In this document: one piece after another, positions 8,547 to 15,594 of the stretch
How the letters are laid out: the number at the start of each line of letters is the position of its first letter
Numbering within the stretch: the first letter of the stretch is position 1
Origin: Muricauda sp. SCSIO 65647
GTDB lineage: Bacteria; Bacteroidota; Bacteroidia; Flavobacteriales; Flavobacteriaceae
Direction of reading: 5' to 3'
Assembly: GCF_021534965.1 (NCBI RefSeq)
Contig: NZ_CP091037.1
Span: 1,404,501 to 1,468,500, forward strand
Length of the DNA stretch: 64,000 nucleotides
Made by a program: the position numbers and the translations under genes
Notes under the pieces: model-generated
What the model was told of the DNA's origin: nothing
The model's input: the letters and a program-made list of their open reading frames with translations, nothing else
Database searches by the model: none

Positions 8547-9152
8547 ATGAGAAAAATCGCATTTTTAATATTGGCACTAGTAGTATTTAAGAGTTTTGGT
8601 CAGCAGAACTCGGACTATGTGATTTTGACATTCATATCAGAAGATAAAGGAGGGCGACATCCAGCCAGCACGCATCATTGGATTGTAAAAACTGACTCAA
8701 TTAATGAAGTAGGATCCAGAATGCCGACATTTCCGACTTATTTAAATATGGAATATTCAAATGACTGCTTAACGAGATGTTGTGAGAATAAAAAAATAGA
8801 TTTACTAACAAGTACCACTAACACGAACTTTGACTATCCCAAAAAGCATTTTGAGCAATCAAAATCCCTTTTACAATTAGTTAGTGAAAACAGGCAGTTT
8901 TTGCAAAAAATAACTATTACGTGGTCGGACAAAAAAATAAAAAGGATTATCAAAGTTTATGGAACACCAATAAGCGGACAATTTTGTGAATGCGAAATTT
9001 ACGGACTTGCGCTAAAGTTTGCGGATGGACGAAAAAAAGTTCTGATACCAAATAGTATTTATACCCTGGTTGACGGATTTTGGAATACGGATAAAGGTAA
9101 ATTTGTTAAGTTTTATGACTTTTCAAAAATAGATCCTCAAAACACGCTTTAA
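8547..9152 (+). CDS. Exported protein of unknown function
   Basis: A 201-residue protein with a cleavable signal peptide (ILALVVFKSFGQ, about residues 1-18). The mature domain contains four to five cysteines (NDCLTRCCENKK; FCECEIYG), suggesting disulfides, and the strand-rich C-terminus KVLIPNSIYTLVDGFW. No family recognised. Cassette gene; its repeat starts 11 nt after the stop codon. The upstream cassette boundary is not intact because repeat 7 lacks its right arm. Confidence 0.65.
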   Translation: MRKIAFLILALVVFKSFGQQNSDYVILTFISEDKGGRHPASTHHWIVKTDSINEVGSRMPTFPTYLNMEYSNDCLTRCCENKKIDLLTSTTNTNFDYPKKHFEQSKSLLQLVSENRQFLQKITITWSDKKIKRIIKVYGTPISGQFCECEIYGLALKFADGRKKVLIPNSIYTLVDGFWNTDKGKFVKFYDFSKIDPQNTL

Positions 9153-9162
9153 ATAAAAAACG

Positions 9163-9192
9163 TATGCCAACATTGGCTATAATTCAGCATGG
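9163..9192 (+). repeat. Cassette-junction repeat 8, left half only
   Basis: TATGCCAACATTGGCTATAA then TTCAGCATGGC matches the left arm of repeats 5 and 6. The right arm and the GTT core are missing; the next gene starts 49 nt further on. Confidence 0.6.
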
Positions 9193-9240
9193 CTGAAGAA
9201 CCAAATATGAAACTAAGCAATAAATACGGCTGATTTCTGG

Positions 9241-9795
9241 ATGAACCGATTTTCCATATTCCTGGTTATTATAATTTTTACATTTGGATGTAAAGAAAAA
9301 AATTCTGGAAAAGAAAAAGCTGAATCTAAAAATAGTCTTCGAAACACCGAAAGGAAAAGTGATTTCCACCCTCTTATTGATTTGATTTTGGACAGAGTCC
9401 ATCCTGATGAAGTGGAGAGGTATAACTTAGAGATATTGATTGACTCTAGCTTAATTCCGAGATTGACAAATTTCCCTCCTGATTTTGACAAGCGACTGAA
9501 CGACTCTATAAAAATTAAACTGCTAAAATCTTTCAAAAACAGAATTAGTGCTTTTGAGTTGGACACAAGTAAACTAAATCCAAAAAGCAGAACCCTACTG
9601 GAACAGCAAGTGGACAAAGTGTATAAAATCCGAATTGTATTCAATGGATTTTTAGAAATAAAAGAAGATGGTTTAGCTGCTACCACAATTGGATTTTATT
9701 ACAGTCCTAAAGGCGGATGGGAGGAAATTGTGATTTTTGAAAAAAAGGATGGGATTTGGAATATCTCAAACCGAATAGAAACAGTGAATTATTAA
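9241..9795 (+). CDS. Lipoprotein of unknown function
   Basis: A 184-residue protein with a lipoprotein signal (LVIIIFTFGC, Cys about residue 17) followed by a Lys/Glu-rich linker. The C-terminal part (IGFYYSPKGGWEEIVIFEKK then GIWNISNRIE) resembles the end of small NTF2-like or cystatin-like secreted domains, but the match is too weak for a call. Cassette gene; the next repeat begins 6 nt after the stop codon. Confidence 0.65.
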   Translation: MNRFSIFLVIIIFTFGCKEKNSGKEKAESKNSLRNTERKSDFHPLIDLILDRVHPDEVERYNLEILIDSSLIPRLTNFPPDFDKRLNDSIKIKLLKSFKNRISAFELDTSKLNPKSRTLLEQQVDKVYKIRIVFNGFLEIKEDGLAATTIGFYYSPKGGWEEIVIFEKKDGIWNISNRIETVNY

Positions 9796-9801
9796 AAAAT
9801 A

Positions 9802-9964
9802 GTGGCTAACACGGTGTATAATTAATTGCGGGCGGATTTCCCAAAATAGAAATCCTTTGCAATCAATTATCTTTAGTCTTAGGCGGACAATTTCCTGACT
9901 TCGACTTCGCTCAGCCAACAGGAAATGTCCGTAACTAATCATACACAAGACTGTTGTAGGCAAT
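9802..9964 (+). repeat. Cassette-junction palindrome 9 (attC-like)
   Basis: Left arm GTGGCTAACACGGTGTATAA then TTAATTGCGGGC; right arm TGTCCGTAACTAATCATACA then CAAGACTGTTGTAGG. GTGTAT-ATTA-TT--GG-C pairs along the arms. An internal stem CGGACA-TTTCCTG/CAGGAAATGTCCG spans 9884-9932, and a smaller hairpin GGATTTC/GAAATCC lies at 9834-9854. Presumed crossover after G9953. Confidence 0.75.
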
Positions 9965-9989
9965 TGAATCACATTGATTTTGAAATAAG

Positions 9990-10460
9990 TTGGAAATAAC
10001 AATAGACAAATACTCAAAAAAGAACGAAGGCGATTTTGAGCGTCTATGGGTTTCATGGCTTGCTAATTCTATGGGGTTAACACCCCAAAAGGAGGATTTA
10101 GATGAAGTACGAAATCCAGAAGTAAACTACATAGAAGGTGGCGGGATGGCTTTTTATGCAAATGTCAATGGCCAATGTGTCGGGGTTGTTGCAGTCAAGA
10201 GATTGAACGAGACCGAATATGAATTTTGTAAACTCGTGGTTAACGAAAGAGCCCGCGGTCAAGGATTAGGTAAAAGATTGGTTCAACGTTGCATTGACTT
10301 TGTCAAGGAAGTAAAAGGCAGCGCACTATATCTTCAAAGTTTCCACAAATTAGACATAGCTGTAAATATGTATAAGAGAATGGGATTTGTAGATTGTGTG
10401 GCACCAAGAGGAATGCTGGTTGTTGAACGAACCGAAATAATAATGAAAAAGAAAATCTAA
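9990..10460 (+). CDS. GNAT-family N-acetyltransferase
   Basis: A 156-residue protein with a GCN5-related acetyltransferase fold. The acetyl-CoA binding loop is seen as VNERARGQGLGKRLVQRCID (about residues 82-101: R-x-x-G-x-G/A), followed by ALYLQSFHKLDIAVNMYKRM and GFVDC. It transfers acetyl from acetyl-CoA to an amine; the substrate is unknown. The start is TTG at 9990, 36 nt after the presumed crossover; no nearer ATG preserves the first strand. It is the last gene of the cassette array. No palindromic repeat follows it, and the array ends in tandem repeats beside tRNA-Asn. GNAT enzymes are frequent integron cargo. Confidence 0.8.
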   Translation: MEITIDKYSKKNEGDFERLWVSWLANSMGLTPQKEDLDEVRNPEVNYIEGGGMAFYANVNGQCVGVVAVKRLNETEYEFCKLVVNERARGQGLGKRLVQRCIDFVKEVKGSALYLQSFHKLDIAVNMYKRMGFVDCVAPRGMLVVERTEIIMKKKI

Positions 10461-10548
10461 AATTCCCTTCGTCTTCCACTTCGACTGCCCCTTCGACTGC
10501 GCTCAGGGTGACAGCTCAGGGTAAACTTCTCGGCCCGCTTTTTCCATG

Positions 10549-10578
10549 AAAAAAGCCACCCACTTTCGTGGATGGCTT
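10549..10578 (-). terminator. Second copy of the tRNA-Asn terminator hairpin
   Basis: On the - strand GCCATCCAC/GTGGGTGGC forms a stem followed by a run of six T. Identical to the hairpin at 10654-10683 and part of the duplicated 92-bp unit. Confidence 0.6.
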
Positions 10579-10653
10579 CGGTCTCGCTTCGCTCCCCCAG
10601 CTGGAATCCCTTCGTCAAGCTCAGGGTAAACTTCTCGCCCAGCTTTCCCAACG

Positions 10654-10683
10654 AAAAAAGCCACCCACTTTCGTGGATGGCTT
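10654..10683 (-). terminator. Rho-independent terminator of tRNA-Asn
   Basis: Read on the - strand: stem GCCATCCAC, loop GAAA, GTGGGTGGC, then TTTTTT. It lies 14 nt beyond the tRNA 3' end. Confidence 0.75.
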
Positions 10684-10696
10684 CGGTCTCGCTTCG

Positions 10697-10770
10697 CTCC
10701 CCCAGCTGGACTCGAACCAGCGACACCCTGATTAACAGTCAGGTGCTCTAACCAACTGAGCTATGGAGGA
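10697..10770 (-). tRNA. tRNA-Asn (GTT anticodon)
   Basis: On the - strand the sequence starts TCCTCCATAGCTCAGTTGG, has the anticodon stem-loop CTGACTGTTAATCAG (anticodon GTT) and the T-arm GCTGGTTCGAGTCCAGC, and ends TGGGGGA plus discriminator G. All four arms fold; the acceptor pairs TCCTCCA with TGGGGGA. No CCA is encoded. It decodes AAC/AAU. The 3' 13 nt are repeated at 10593-10605. Confidence 0.95.
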
Positions 10771-10862
10771 ATATCAATACGTTTTTCGCCCGACTATTTC
10801 GTCAAAGGCGGGTGCAAATATAGCAGTTTCTATAAATCACCACAAACAAAAAATCCAGTTTT

Positions 10863-12218
10863 TTATTTCGCTATGGCCTTATAAATGTCATTGCCATTGG
10901 CGAAGAGCAAGAGGGCGATCAAGAGAAAAAATCCGACCATTTGGGCATACTCCAAGAACTTATCGCTCGGTTTTCTGCCCGACACCATTTCGTACAACAA
11001 GAACATCACGTGACCCCCATCCAAAGCAGGGATCGGCAGAATGTTCATAAACGCCAAGATAATCGATATCAAAGCGGTGGTCGACCAAAAAGCGGCCCAG
11101 TCCCAAGTATCGGGAAACATATTGCCGATCGCGGCAAAACCGCCCACCCCTTTGTAAGCCCCCGTGGAAGGGTTGAAAATCTTCTTCAACTGCTTCACAT
11201 AGCTCGTCAAAATATCGACTCCCTTATCGATGCCCGCAGGAACCGACTCAAGCAATGAATAGGTCTTGGTCTCGACCTTCAAGATTCCCTTTTCCTGCAA
11301 TTTCTCAAACGACATGGCCCCGGGCATTACTCCCACGGTTGCGCTGTCACTTATAATCACCGGAATATTGGCCCGCTCACCATTTTCACGAACGACCCCC
11401 AATGCTATTTGTTGGCCCTTATACTTTTCCAACAAGGGCTTGGCCTGATCAAAATAGGTTATCGGATCATTGCCGATCTGTACCACTTCATCACCCTTTT
11501 CAAGTCCTGAACCATAATTGGCAGATTCTTTGGGCACTTTGCCGATCACAAAGGGTATTCGGTAGTTCAAGAAGCGTACCTTGTCTTCATCTTCCAACAG
11601 TGTGGCAATGAAATCGACCGGCATTTCTTTCTCTATGACCCTGCCATCACGCTCAATTCTAATGGTACTGCCATTGATCAGGTCAATGAAAACACTGTTG
11701 AACGTCTCTACCGGTTTGTCATCGATGGCCAATATTTTATCGCCCGTTTGAATACCTGCCTTGTCGCCGATATTCTTTTCCATGACCCATACCCCATCTT
11801 TAAGACTGTTCATGGGTATATATTGGTCGCCATAGGTATAGGCCATTCCGATATAGATAATGACGGCCAAAACAAAGTTTACGGTCACGCCCCCCAGCAT
11901 AATGATCAACCGCTGCCATGCCGGTTTGCTCCGAAACTCCCAAGGTTTGGGTTCTTCTTTCATGGCTTCGGTATCCATGCTCTCATCGATCATGCCCGAA
12001 ATCTTTACATAGCCCCCAAGGGGAAGCCATCCGATACCATATACGGTCTCACCGACTTTTTTCTTGAACAGGGCAAACTTCACATCAAAAAAGAGAAAGA
12101 ATTTCTCTACCCGGGTCTTGAATATCTTGGCAGGTATGAAGTGGCCTAATTCATGAAGAATAATCAATATGGAAAGACTCAGAAAAAACTGAATGACCTT
12201 AACTGCTATGGGGCTCAT
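10863..12218 (-). CDS. rseP: RseP-type site-2 zinc metalloprotease
   Basis: A 451-residue inner-membrane protease. The zinc motif HELGH is at residues 22-26 in the first membrane helix; a second metal ligand is in the LDG motif (PALDGGH, near residue 402); GGVTVNFVLAVIIYIG marks the central helix. Two PDZ-like regions lie in the periplasmic part (about 130-290), the first with KAGIQTGDKILAIDDKPV. It cleaves membrane-bound anti-sigma factors or signal peptides within the membrane. It is divergent from the SCO gene with its own -7 element TACTTTTG at 12244-12251. Length is normal for the family. Confidence 0.93.
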   Translation of the reverse strand: MSPIAVKVIQFFLSLSILIILHELGHFIPAKIFKTRVEKFFLFFDVKFALFKKKVGETVYGIGWLPLGGYVKISGMIDESMDTEAMKEEPKPWEFRSKPAWQRLIIMLGGVTVNFVLAVIIYIGMAYTYGDQYIPMNSLKDGVWVMEKNIGDKAGIQTGDKILAIDDKPVETFNSVFIDLINGSTIRIERDGRVIEKEMPVDFIATLLEDEDKVRFLNYRIPFVIGKVPKESANYGSGLEKGDEVVQIGNDPITYFDQAKPLLEKYKGQQIALGVVRENGERANIPVIISDSATVGVMPGAMSFEKLQEKGILKVETKTYSLLESVPAGIDKGVDILTSYVKQLKKIFNPSTGAYKGVGGFAAIGNMFPDTWDWAAFWSTTALISIILAFMNILPIPALDGGHVMFLLYEMVSGRKPSDKFLEYAQMVGFFLLIALLLFANGNDIYKAIAK

Positions 12219-12243
12219 CTATCGTTCATTAACTACAAGCACG

Positions 12244-12251
12244 CAAAAGTA
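12244..12251 (-). promoter_or_regulatory. -7 promoter element of rseP
   Basis: TACTTTTG on the - strand matches the Bacteroidota -7 consensus TAnnTTTG, 26 nt upstream of the rseP start codon. Confidence 0.6.
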
Positions 12252-12333
12252 CATTTTTGCATCGTCTTAAAAAAACGAGCTTATACACATCATTCCATTT
12301 TAAGAAAGATTTAGTACCGAATGGCATTTTTCT

Positions 12334-12365
12334 TTTGATTAATCACTACTGCAAGCGTAATTTTG
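12334..12365 (+). promoter_or_regulatory. Bacteroidota promoter (TTTG/TAnnTTTG) of the SCO gene
   Basis: TTTG at 12334-12337 and TAATTTTG at 12358-12365 are separated by 20 nt, matching the TTTG-N19-TAnnTTTG consensus. Transcription should begin 5-8 nt beyond, at or next to GTG 12374. Confidence 0.65.
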
Positions 12366-12373
12366 CAGACATC

Positions 12374-13048
12374 GTGCGCAGGTTTTTTGCAAAATATCGG
12401 TTTTTTGGGATTGTCTTTTCGATTTTGTCGGCCATTATCATCTATTTGATGTACACGGCACTGAATCCGAAAGAAAGATTACCCATTTACCAGCCTTCAA
12501 TGGTGAATCCTGAACTGGTCGATAGCACCCTTCACTACAAGAAAAAGTACCATACGGTTGCTGATTTTCGACTTGTCAACCAAAATGGGGATACCATCAC
12601 CGAACAGCACTATGAAGATAAAATCTACGTGGCCGACTTCTTCTTCACCACTTGCCCGACCATCTGCCCCATTATGACCAAAAACATGGGTGAGATACAA
12701 AAAAATATTTTGGATGACGATGAGGTGATGTTACTCTCACATTCGGTCACCCCAAAAATCGATTCGGTGGCCCAATTGAAAAAATATGCATTGGAGAAAG
12801 GCGTTTTAGATGAAAAATGGAACCTGGTAACGGGTGATAAAAAACAAATCTACCAACTAGCGCGAAAATCATACTTTGCCGTTCAAAATGATGGCGACGG
12901 AGGCCCTTTTGATATGATCCATACCGAGAATTTCATTTTAGTGGACAAAGAGCGCCGCATTCGCGGCTTCTACGATGGCACCAACACTGAAGAGGTGGCA
13001 CAACTGTTAAAGGATATTGAGATTTTAAAGACTTCCTATCAAGATTAA
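12374..13048 (+). CDS. SCO1/SenC/PrrC family copper-binding protein
   Basis: About 224 residues: an N-terminal membrane anchor (FFGIVFSILSAIIIYLMY) followed by a thioredoxin-like SCO domain. It has the copper ligands TTCPTICPIM (CxxxC) and a distal His in DMIHTENFILVDKERRIRG. SCO proteins deliver copper to the CuA site of cytochrome c oxidase or act as thiol reductases. The frame is open from ATG 12257, but that start precedes the promoter at 12334-12365, so GTG 12374 (MRRFFAKYRF) is the likely start and the mRNA would be nearly leaderless. Divergent from rseP, 69 nt before feoA. Confidence 0.88.
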   Translation: MRRFFAKYRFFGIVFSILSAIIIYLMYTALNPKERLPIYQPSMVNPELVDSTLHYKKKYHTVADFRLVNQNGDTITEQHYEDKIYVADFFFTTCPTICPIMTKNMGEIQKNILDDDEVMLLSHSVTPKIDSVAQLKKYALEKGVLDEKWNLVTGDKKQIYQLARKSYFAVQNDGDGGPFDMIHTENFILVDKERRIRGFYDGTNTEEVAQLLKDIEILKTSYQD

Positions 13049-13081
13049 GGCAGGTTTCTAGCCGTTCTTTGGTTTTTTCCT

Positions 13082-13089
13082 TATTTTTG
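13082..13089 (+). promoter_or_regulatory. -7 promoter element upstream of feoA
   Basis: TATTTTTG matches TAnnTTTG, 28 nt before the TTG start of feoA. No clear -33 element at the usual spacing. Confidence 0.45.
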
Positions 13090-13117
13090 CTTACTTAAAA
13101 TCATTCTAAATAGTATT

Positions 13118-13360
13118 TTGTTGACCATTGCCGATTTGAAAGAGGGCCAAGTGGGTATTATCAAAGAATTTATCAATGACAATATTCCCGTTAAATTGAT
13201 GGAATTGGGGTGCCTGCCCGGAAACAGCGTCGAACTGGTACAAATCGCCCCCCTAAAAGACCCGCTGTACATCAATGTCAACGGCAGTCATATCGCCATT
13301 AGAAGAATACAGGCCAAAGAAATTCAGCTTGAACTTATCGAAGACACCCAACGGCCATGA
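13118..13360 (+). CDS. feoA: FeoA-family ferrous iron transport accessory protein
   Basis: An 80-residue SH3-like FeoA domain: LTIADLKEGQVGIIKEF, then KLMELGCLPGNSVELVQIAP and GSHIAIRRIQAKEIQLEL. FeoA is a small cytoplasmic protein needed for FeoB-dependent Fe(II) uptake. Translation starts at TTG 13118 or the adjacent TTG 13121; there is no ATG. It overlaps feoB by 4 nt (ATGA), so the two are translationally coupled. Confidence 0.9.
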   Translation: MLTIADLKEGQVGIIKEFINDNIPVKLMELGCLPGNSVELVQIAPLKDPLYINVNGSHIAIRRIQAKEIQLELIEDTQRP

Positions 13361-15591
13361 GCAAGAGCATCAACGTGGCCCTTATCGGCAATCCGAATAC
13401 AGGCAAGACATCGGTCTTCAACCAACTCACCGGACTCAACCAAAAAGTAGGCAATTACCCCGGCATTACGGTCGAGAAAAAAGAAGGTATCTGCAAACTG
13501 CCCCAAGGTGTCAAGGCCCATATTCTAGACTTACCCGGCACCTACAGTCTGAACACCACATCACTCGATGAAAGTGTGGTGGTCGAGCTTCTGCTCAACA
13601 AAAATGATAAAGATTATCCCGATGTTGCCGTAGTGATAAGCGATGTTGAAAATCTTAAGCGAAACCTTTTCTTGTTCACCCAAATCAAAGATTTGAAGAT
13701 TCCGACCATTTTGGTCATCAACATGTCAGATAGAATGTCGCGTAAGGGCATTTCTTTGGATGTAGCGTTGCTGGAGCAACGCTTGAATACCAAAATAGCC
13801 TTGGTCAGCACCCGAAAAAAAGAAGGTGTCGACCACATCAAAACGTTGATCGCCGATTACAAGAATCTTTCAACAGAACCCAATCTCAATGCCTCTGTCA
13901 TCGATACCGAATATTTTGGCCGATTGCAAAAAACGTTTCCGAAAGAAAACCTGTATAAACTTTGGTTGGTCATCACCCAAGACGTGAACTTCATGCCGCT
14001 GGAAAAAAAGCGTATCGAAGACTCCTCTTCCTTCAACACAAAATCAAAGAGCGAGTTAAAACAGCTACAACACAGGGAAACCGTTCTACGGTATCAATTT
14101 ATCAATGGCATACTCAAAGAAACCTACAAGGTCGACCTTCAGGCGGCCAAGGGGCTTCGGGCCACTTTAGACAAGGTGTTGACCCACAAAGTCTTTGGTT
14201 ATTTTATCTTCTTCGCCCTTTTGTTATTGATCTTTCAAGCCATCTTTGATTGGAGCACCTACCCCATGGACTTCATCGATGCCCAATTTGCTGCTGCCAG
14301 TGATTGGATAAAGAATACTTTGCCCGCGGGAGTTTTGACCAATTTGTTGGCCGAGGGCATTTTGGCCGGCATTGGGGGCATCGTCATTTTCATTCCCCAA
14401 ATCGCTTTTCTGTTTCTCTTTATTTCACTGTTGGAAGAAACGGGCTATATGAGTCGTGTGGTCTTTTTGATGGATCGATTGATGCGCCCCTTTGGCTTAA
14501 GCGGTAAAAGTGTGGTACCCTTGATCTCAGGTACGGCATGTGCCATACCGGCCGTGATGGCGACCCGAACCATCGAAAATTGGAAAGAACGCCTCATCAC
14601 CATATTGGTCACCCCGTTCACGACTTGTTCGGCACGACTGCCCGTATATCTCATTCTGATCTCTTTGGTCATACCCAAGGGCCGTTTTTTGGGGTTGGGC
14701 TATCAGGCCCTGACACTTATGTTGCTCTATATTCTCGGATTTGTGATGGCCATTCTATCGGCCATGGTATTGAACAAGATCATGAAAATCAGGTCTCGTT
14801 CACTCTTCATGGTCGAGATGCCCACGTATCGTTTGCCCCTGCTCAAAAACGTTGCCTTTACCGTGGTCGAAAAAACCAAGAGCTTTGTTCTAGGTGCTGG
14901 GAAAATTATTTTGGCCATCTCGATAGTACTCTGGTTTTTGGGATCCAACGGACTTTCTGAAGAATTCAAGAATGCAGAGGGTATCGTAAAACAACGCATC
15001 GAAGACCAAGGTCTGTCACAATACAGTCATTCGTACATAGAACGAAAACTGGAAGAATACAAACAGTCAACTCCTGTGAGTGTCACCCATACCAATAGTG
15101 CCATAAGCTTAAAGGCCATGCAGGATTCGATACGTATAAAAACAGAAAGCCTTAGGGAAAGGGCCATAGAGCAAGAGATAGCGAGCCATAGGTTAGAGCA
15201 TTCTTTCATTGGCCATATGGGCAAATCCATTCAGCCTTTGGTACAACCTTTGGGCTATGATTGGAAAATCGGTATCGCCATCTTGACCTCATTTGCCGCA
15301 CGAGAGGTTTTTGTGGGTACCTTGGCGACCATTTACAGTGTGGGCAGCGATGAAGAAGAGACCATCAAAAGCCGAATGGCCGCCGAACTTGACGATGTCG
15401 GCGAACCGCTATTTGATTTAGCCTCGGGCATTTCTTTGATGCTTTTCTATGCCTTTGCCATGCAGTGCATGAGTACCTTGGCCATAGTCAAACGTGAGAC
15501 CAATTCTTGGAAATGGCCCATGCTTCAACTGGTCTTTATGAGCAGTTTTGCGTACCTTGCGGCATTGGTTGCCTATCAAATTCTCAAATAA
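13357..15591 (+). CDS. feoB: Ferrous iron transporter FeoB
   Basis: A 744-residue protein with an N-terminal G domain and a C-terminal membrane domain. G1 is GNPNTGKT at residues 11-18, G2 GITV at 36-39, G3 DLPGT at 58-62 and G4 NMSD around 121. The membrane part has two Gate-type repeats (SLLEETGYMSRVVFLMDRLM; ISGTACAIPAVMATRTI; later TSFAAREVFVGTLATIYSVG). It imports Fe(II) across the inner membrane, driven by or gated through GTP. A ~75-residue soluble insertion before the last helices (EEFKNAEGIVKQRIEDQ onward) is typical of Bacteroidota FeoB. It forms an operon with feoA and the short Cys-rich gene that follows after 3 nt. Confidence 0.95.
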   Translation: MSKSINVALIGNPNTGKTSVFNQLTGLNQKVGNYPGITVEKKEGICKLPQGVKAHILDLPGTYSLNTTSLDESVVVELLLNKNDKDYPDVAVVISDVENLKRNLFLFTQIKDLKIPTILVINMSDRMSRKGISLDVALLEQRLNTKIALVSTRKKEGVDHIKTLIADYKNLSTEPNLNASVIDTEYFGRLQKTFPKENLYKLWLVITQDVNFMPLEKKRIEDSSSFNTKSKSELKQLQHRETVLRYQFINGILKETYKVDLQAAKGLRATLDKVLTHKVFGYFIFFALLLLIFQAIFDWSTYPMDFIDAQFAAASDWIKNTLPAGVLTNLLAEGILAGIGGIVIFIPQIAFLFLFISLLEETGYMSRVVFLMDRLMRPFGLSGKSVVPLISGTACAIPAVMATRTIENWKERLITILVTPFTTCSARLPVYLILISLVIPKGRFLGLGYQALTLMLLYILGFVMAILSAMVLNKIMKIRSRSLFMVEMPTYRLPLLKNVAFTVVEKTKSFVLGAGKIILAISIVLWFLGSNGLSEEFKNAEGIVKQRIEDQGLSQYSHSYIERKLEEYKQSTPVSVTHTNSAISLKAMQDSIRIKTESLRERAIEQEIASHRLEHSFIGHMGKSIQPLVQPLGYDWKIGIAILTSFAAREVFVGTLATIYSVGSDEEETIKSRMAAELDDVGEPLFDLASGISLMLFYAFAMQCMSTLAIVKRETNSWKWPMLQLVFMSSFAYLAALVAYQILK

Positions 15592-15594
15592 CCC

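Larger units (their letters stand above)
2551..10460 (+). mobile_element. Integron-like gene cassette array without a visible integrase
   Basis: Nine long imperfect palindromes (seven with both arms, two only as left halves) each follow closely behind a + strand stop codon and divide the block into short one- or two-gene cassettes. Left cores end in AAC, right cores begin GTT (ATT in the first). For six cassettes the bases following GTT at the cassette start are complementary to the left core at the end of the same cassette, as expected for circular units inserted at GTT. Cargo is typical of cassette arrays: a toxin-antitoxin pair, a GNAT enzyme, lipoproteins and proteins of unknown function. 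Base composition looks more AT-rich than in the flanking genes. No tyrosine recombinase is encoded in the window. The integron-like interpretation is inference from topology. Confidence 0.75.
10514..10710. repeat. Tandem 92-bp direct repeat including the tRNA-Asn 3' end and terminator
   Basis: Bases 10514-10605 and 10619-10710 are two near-identical 92-bp copies, offset 105 bp. Each holds GCTCAGGGTAAACTTCTCG, a strong hairpin, CTTCGGTCTCGCTTCGCTCC and the last 13 nt of tRNA-Asn. Only the second copy is joined to the full tRNA. Upstream at 10484-10510, CTTCGACTGCGCTCAGGGTG is a dispersed Bacteroidota-type intergenic repeat. Together with the tRNA this accounts for the ~400-nt gap between the GNAT gene and rseP. 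Confidence 0.8.

Noticed and set aside
2551-9964. CRISPR array interpretation of the repeated palindromes
   Set aside because: Repeats are 72-176 bp, imperfect and covarying, and the spacers are whole genes on one strand; no cas genes are present.
2551-9964. Treating the palindromes as rho-independent terminators
   Set aside because: They lack T tracts after the stems, are far longer than terminators and share conserved cores (AAC, GTT) that termination does not need, although some internal hairpins could slow transcription.
10593-10605. A second tRNA gene beside tRNA-Asn
   Set aside because: Only the last 13 nt of the tRNA are present, without D-arm or anticodon arm; it belongs to the duplicated segment.
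10457-10726. An 89-residue - strand ORF with repeated GERSETEAIHESGWLFS units
   Set aside because: It is the translation of the tandem 92-bp repeat and the tRNA-Asn end; it has no ribosome binding site or homology and overlaps a tRNA and terminators.
11748-12149. A 133-residue + strand ORF opposite rseP
   Set aside because: Shadow of rseP on the other strand; rseP has all catalytic motifs in the - frame.
13275-13571. A + strand ORF overlapping feoA and feoB
   Set aside because: Out-of-frame shadow of feoB; its sequence is low-complexity and Arg/Gln-rich.
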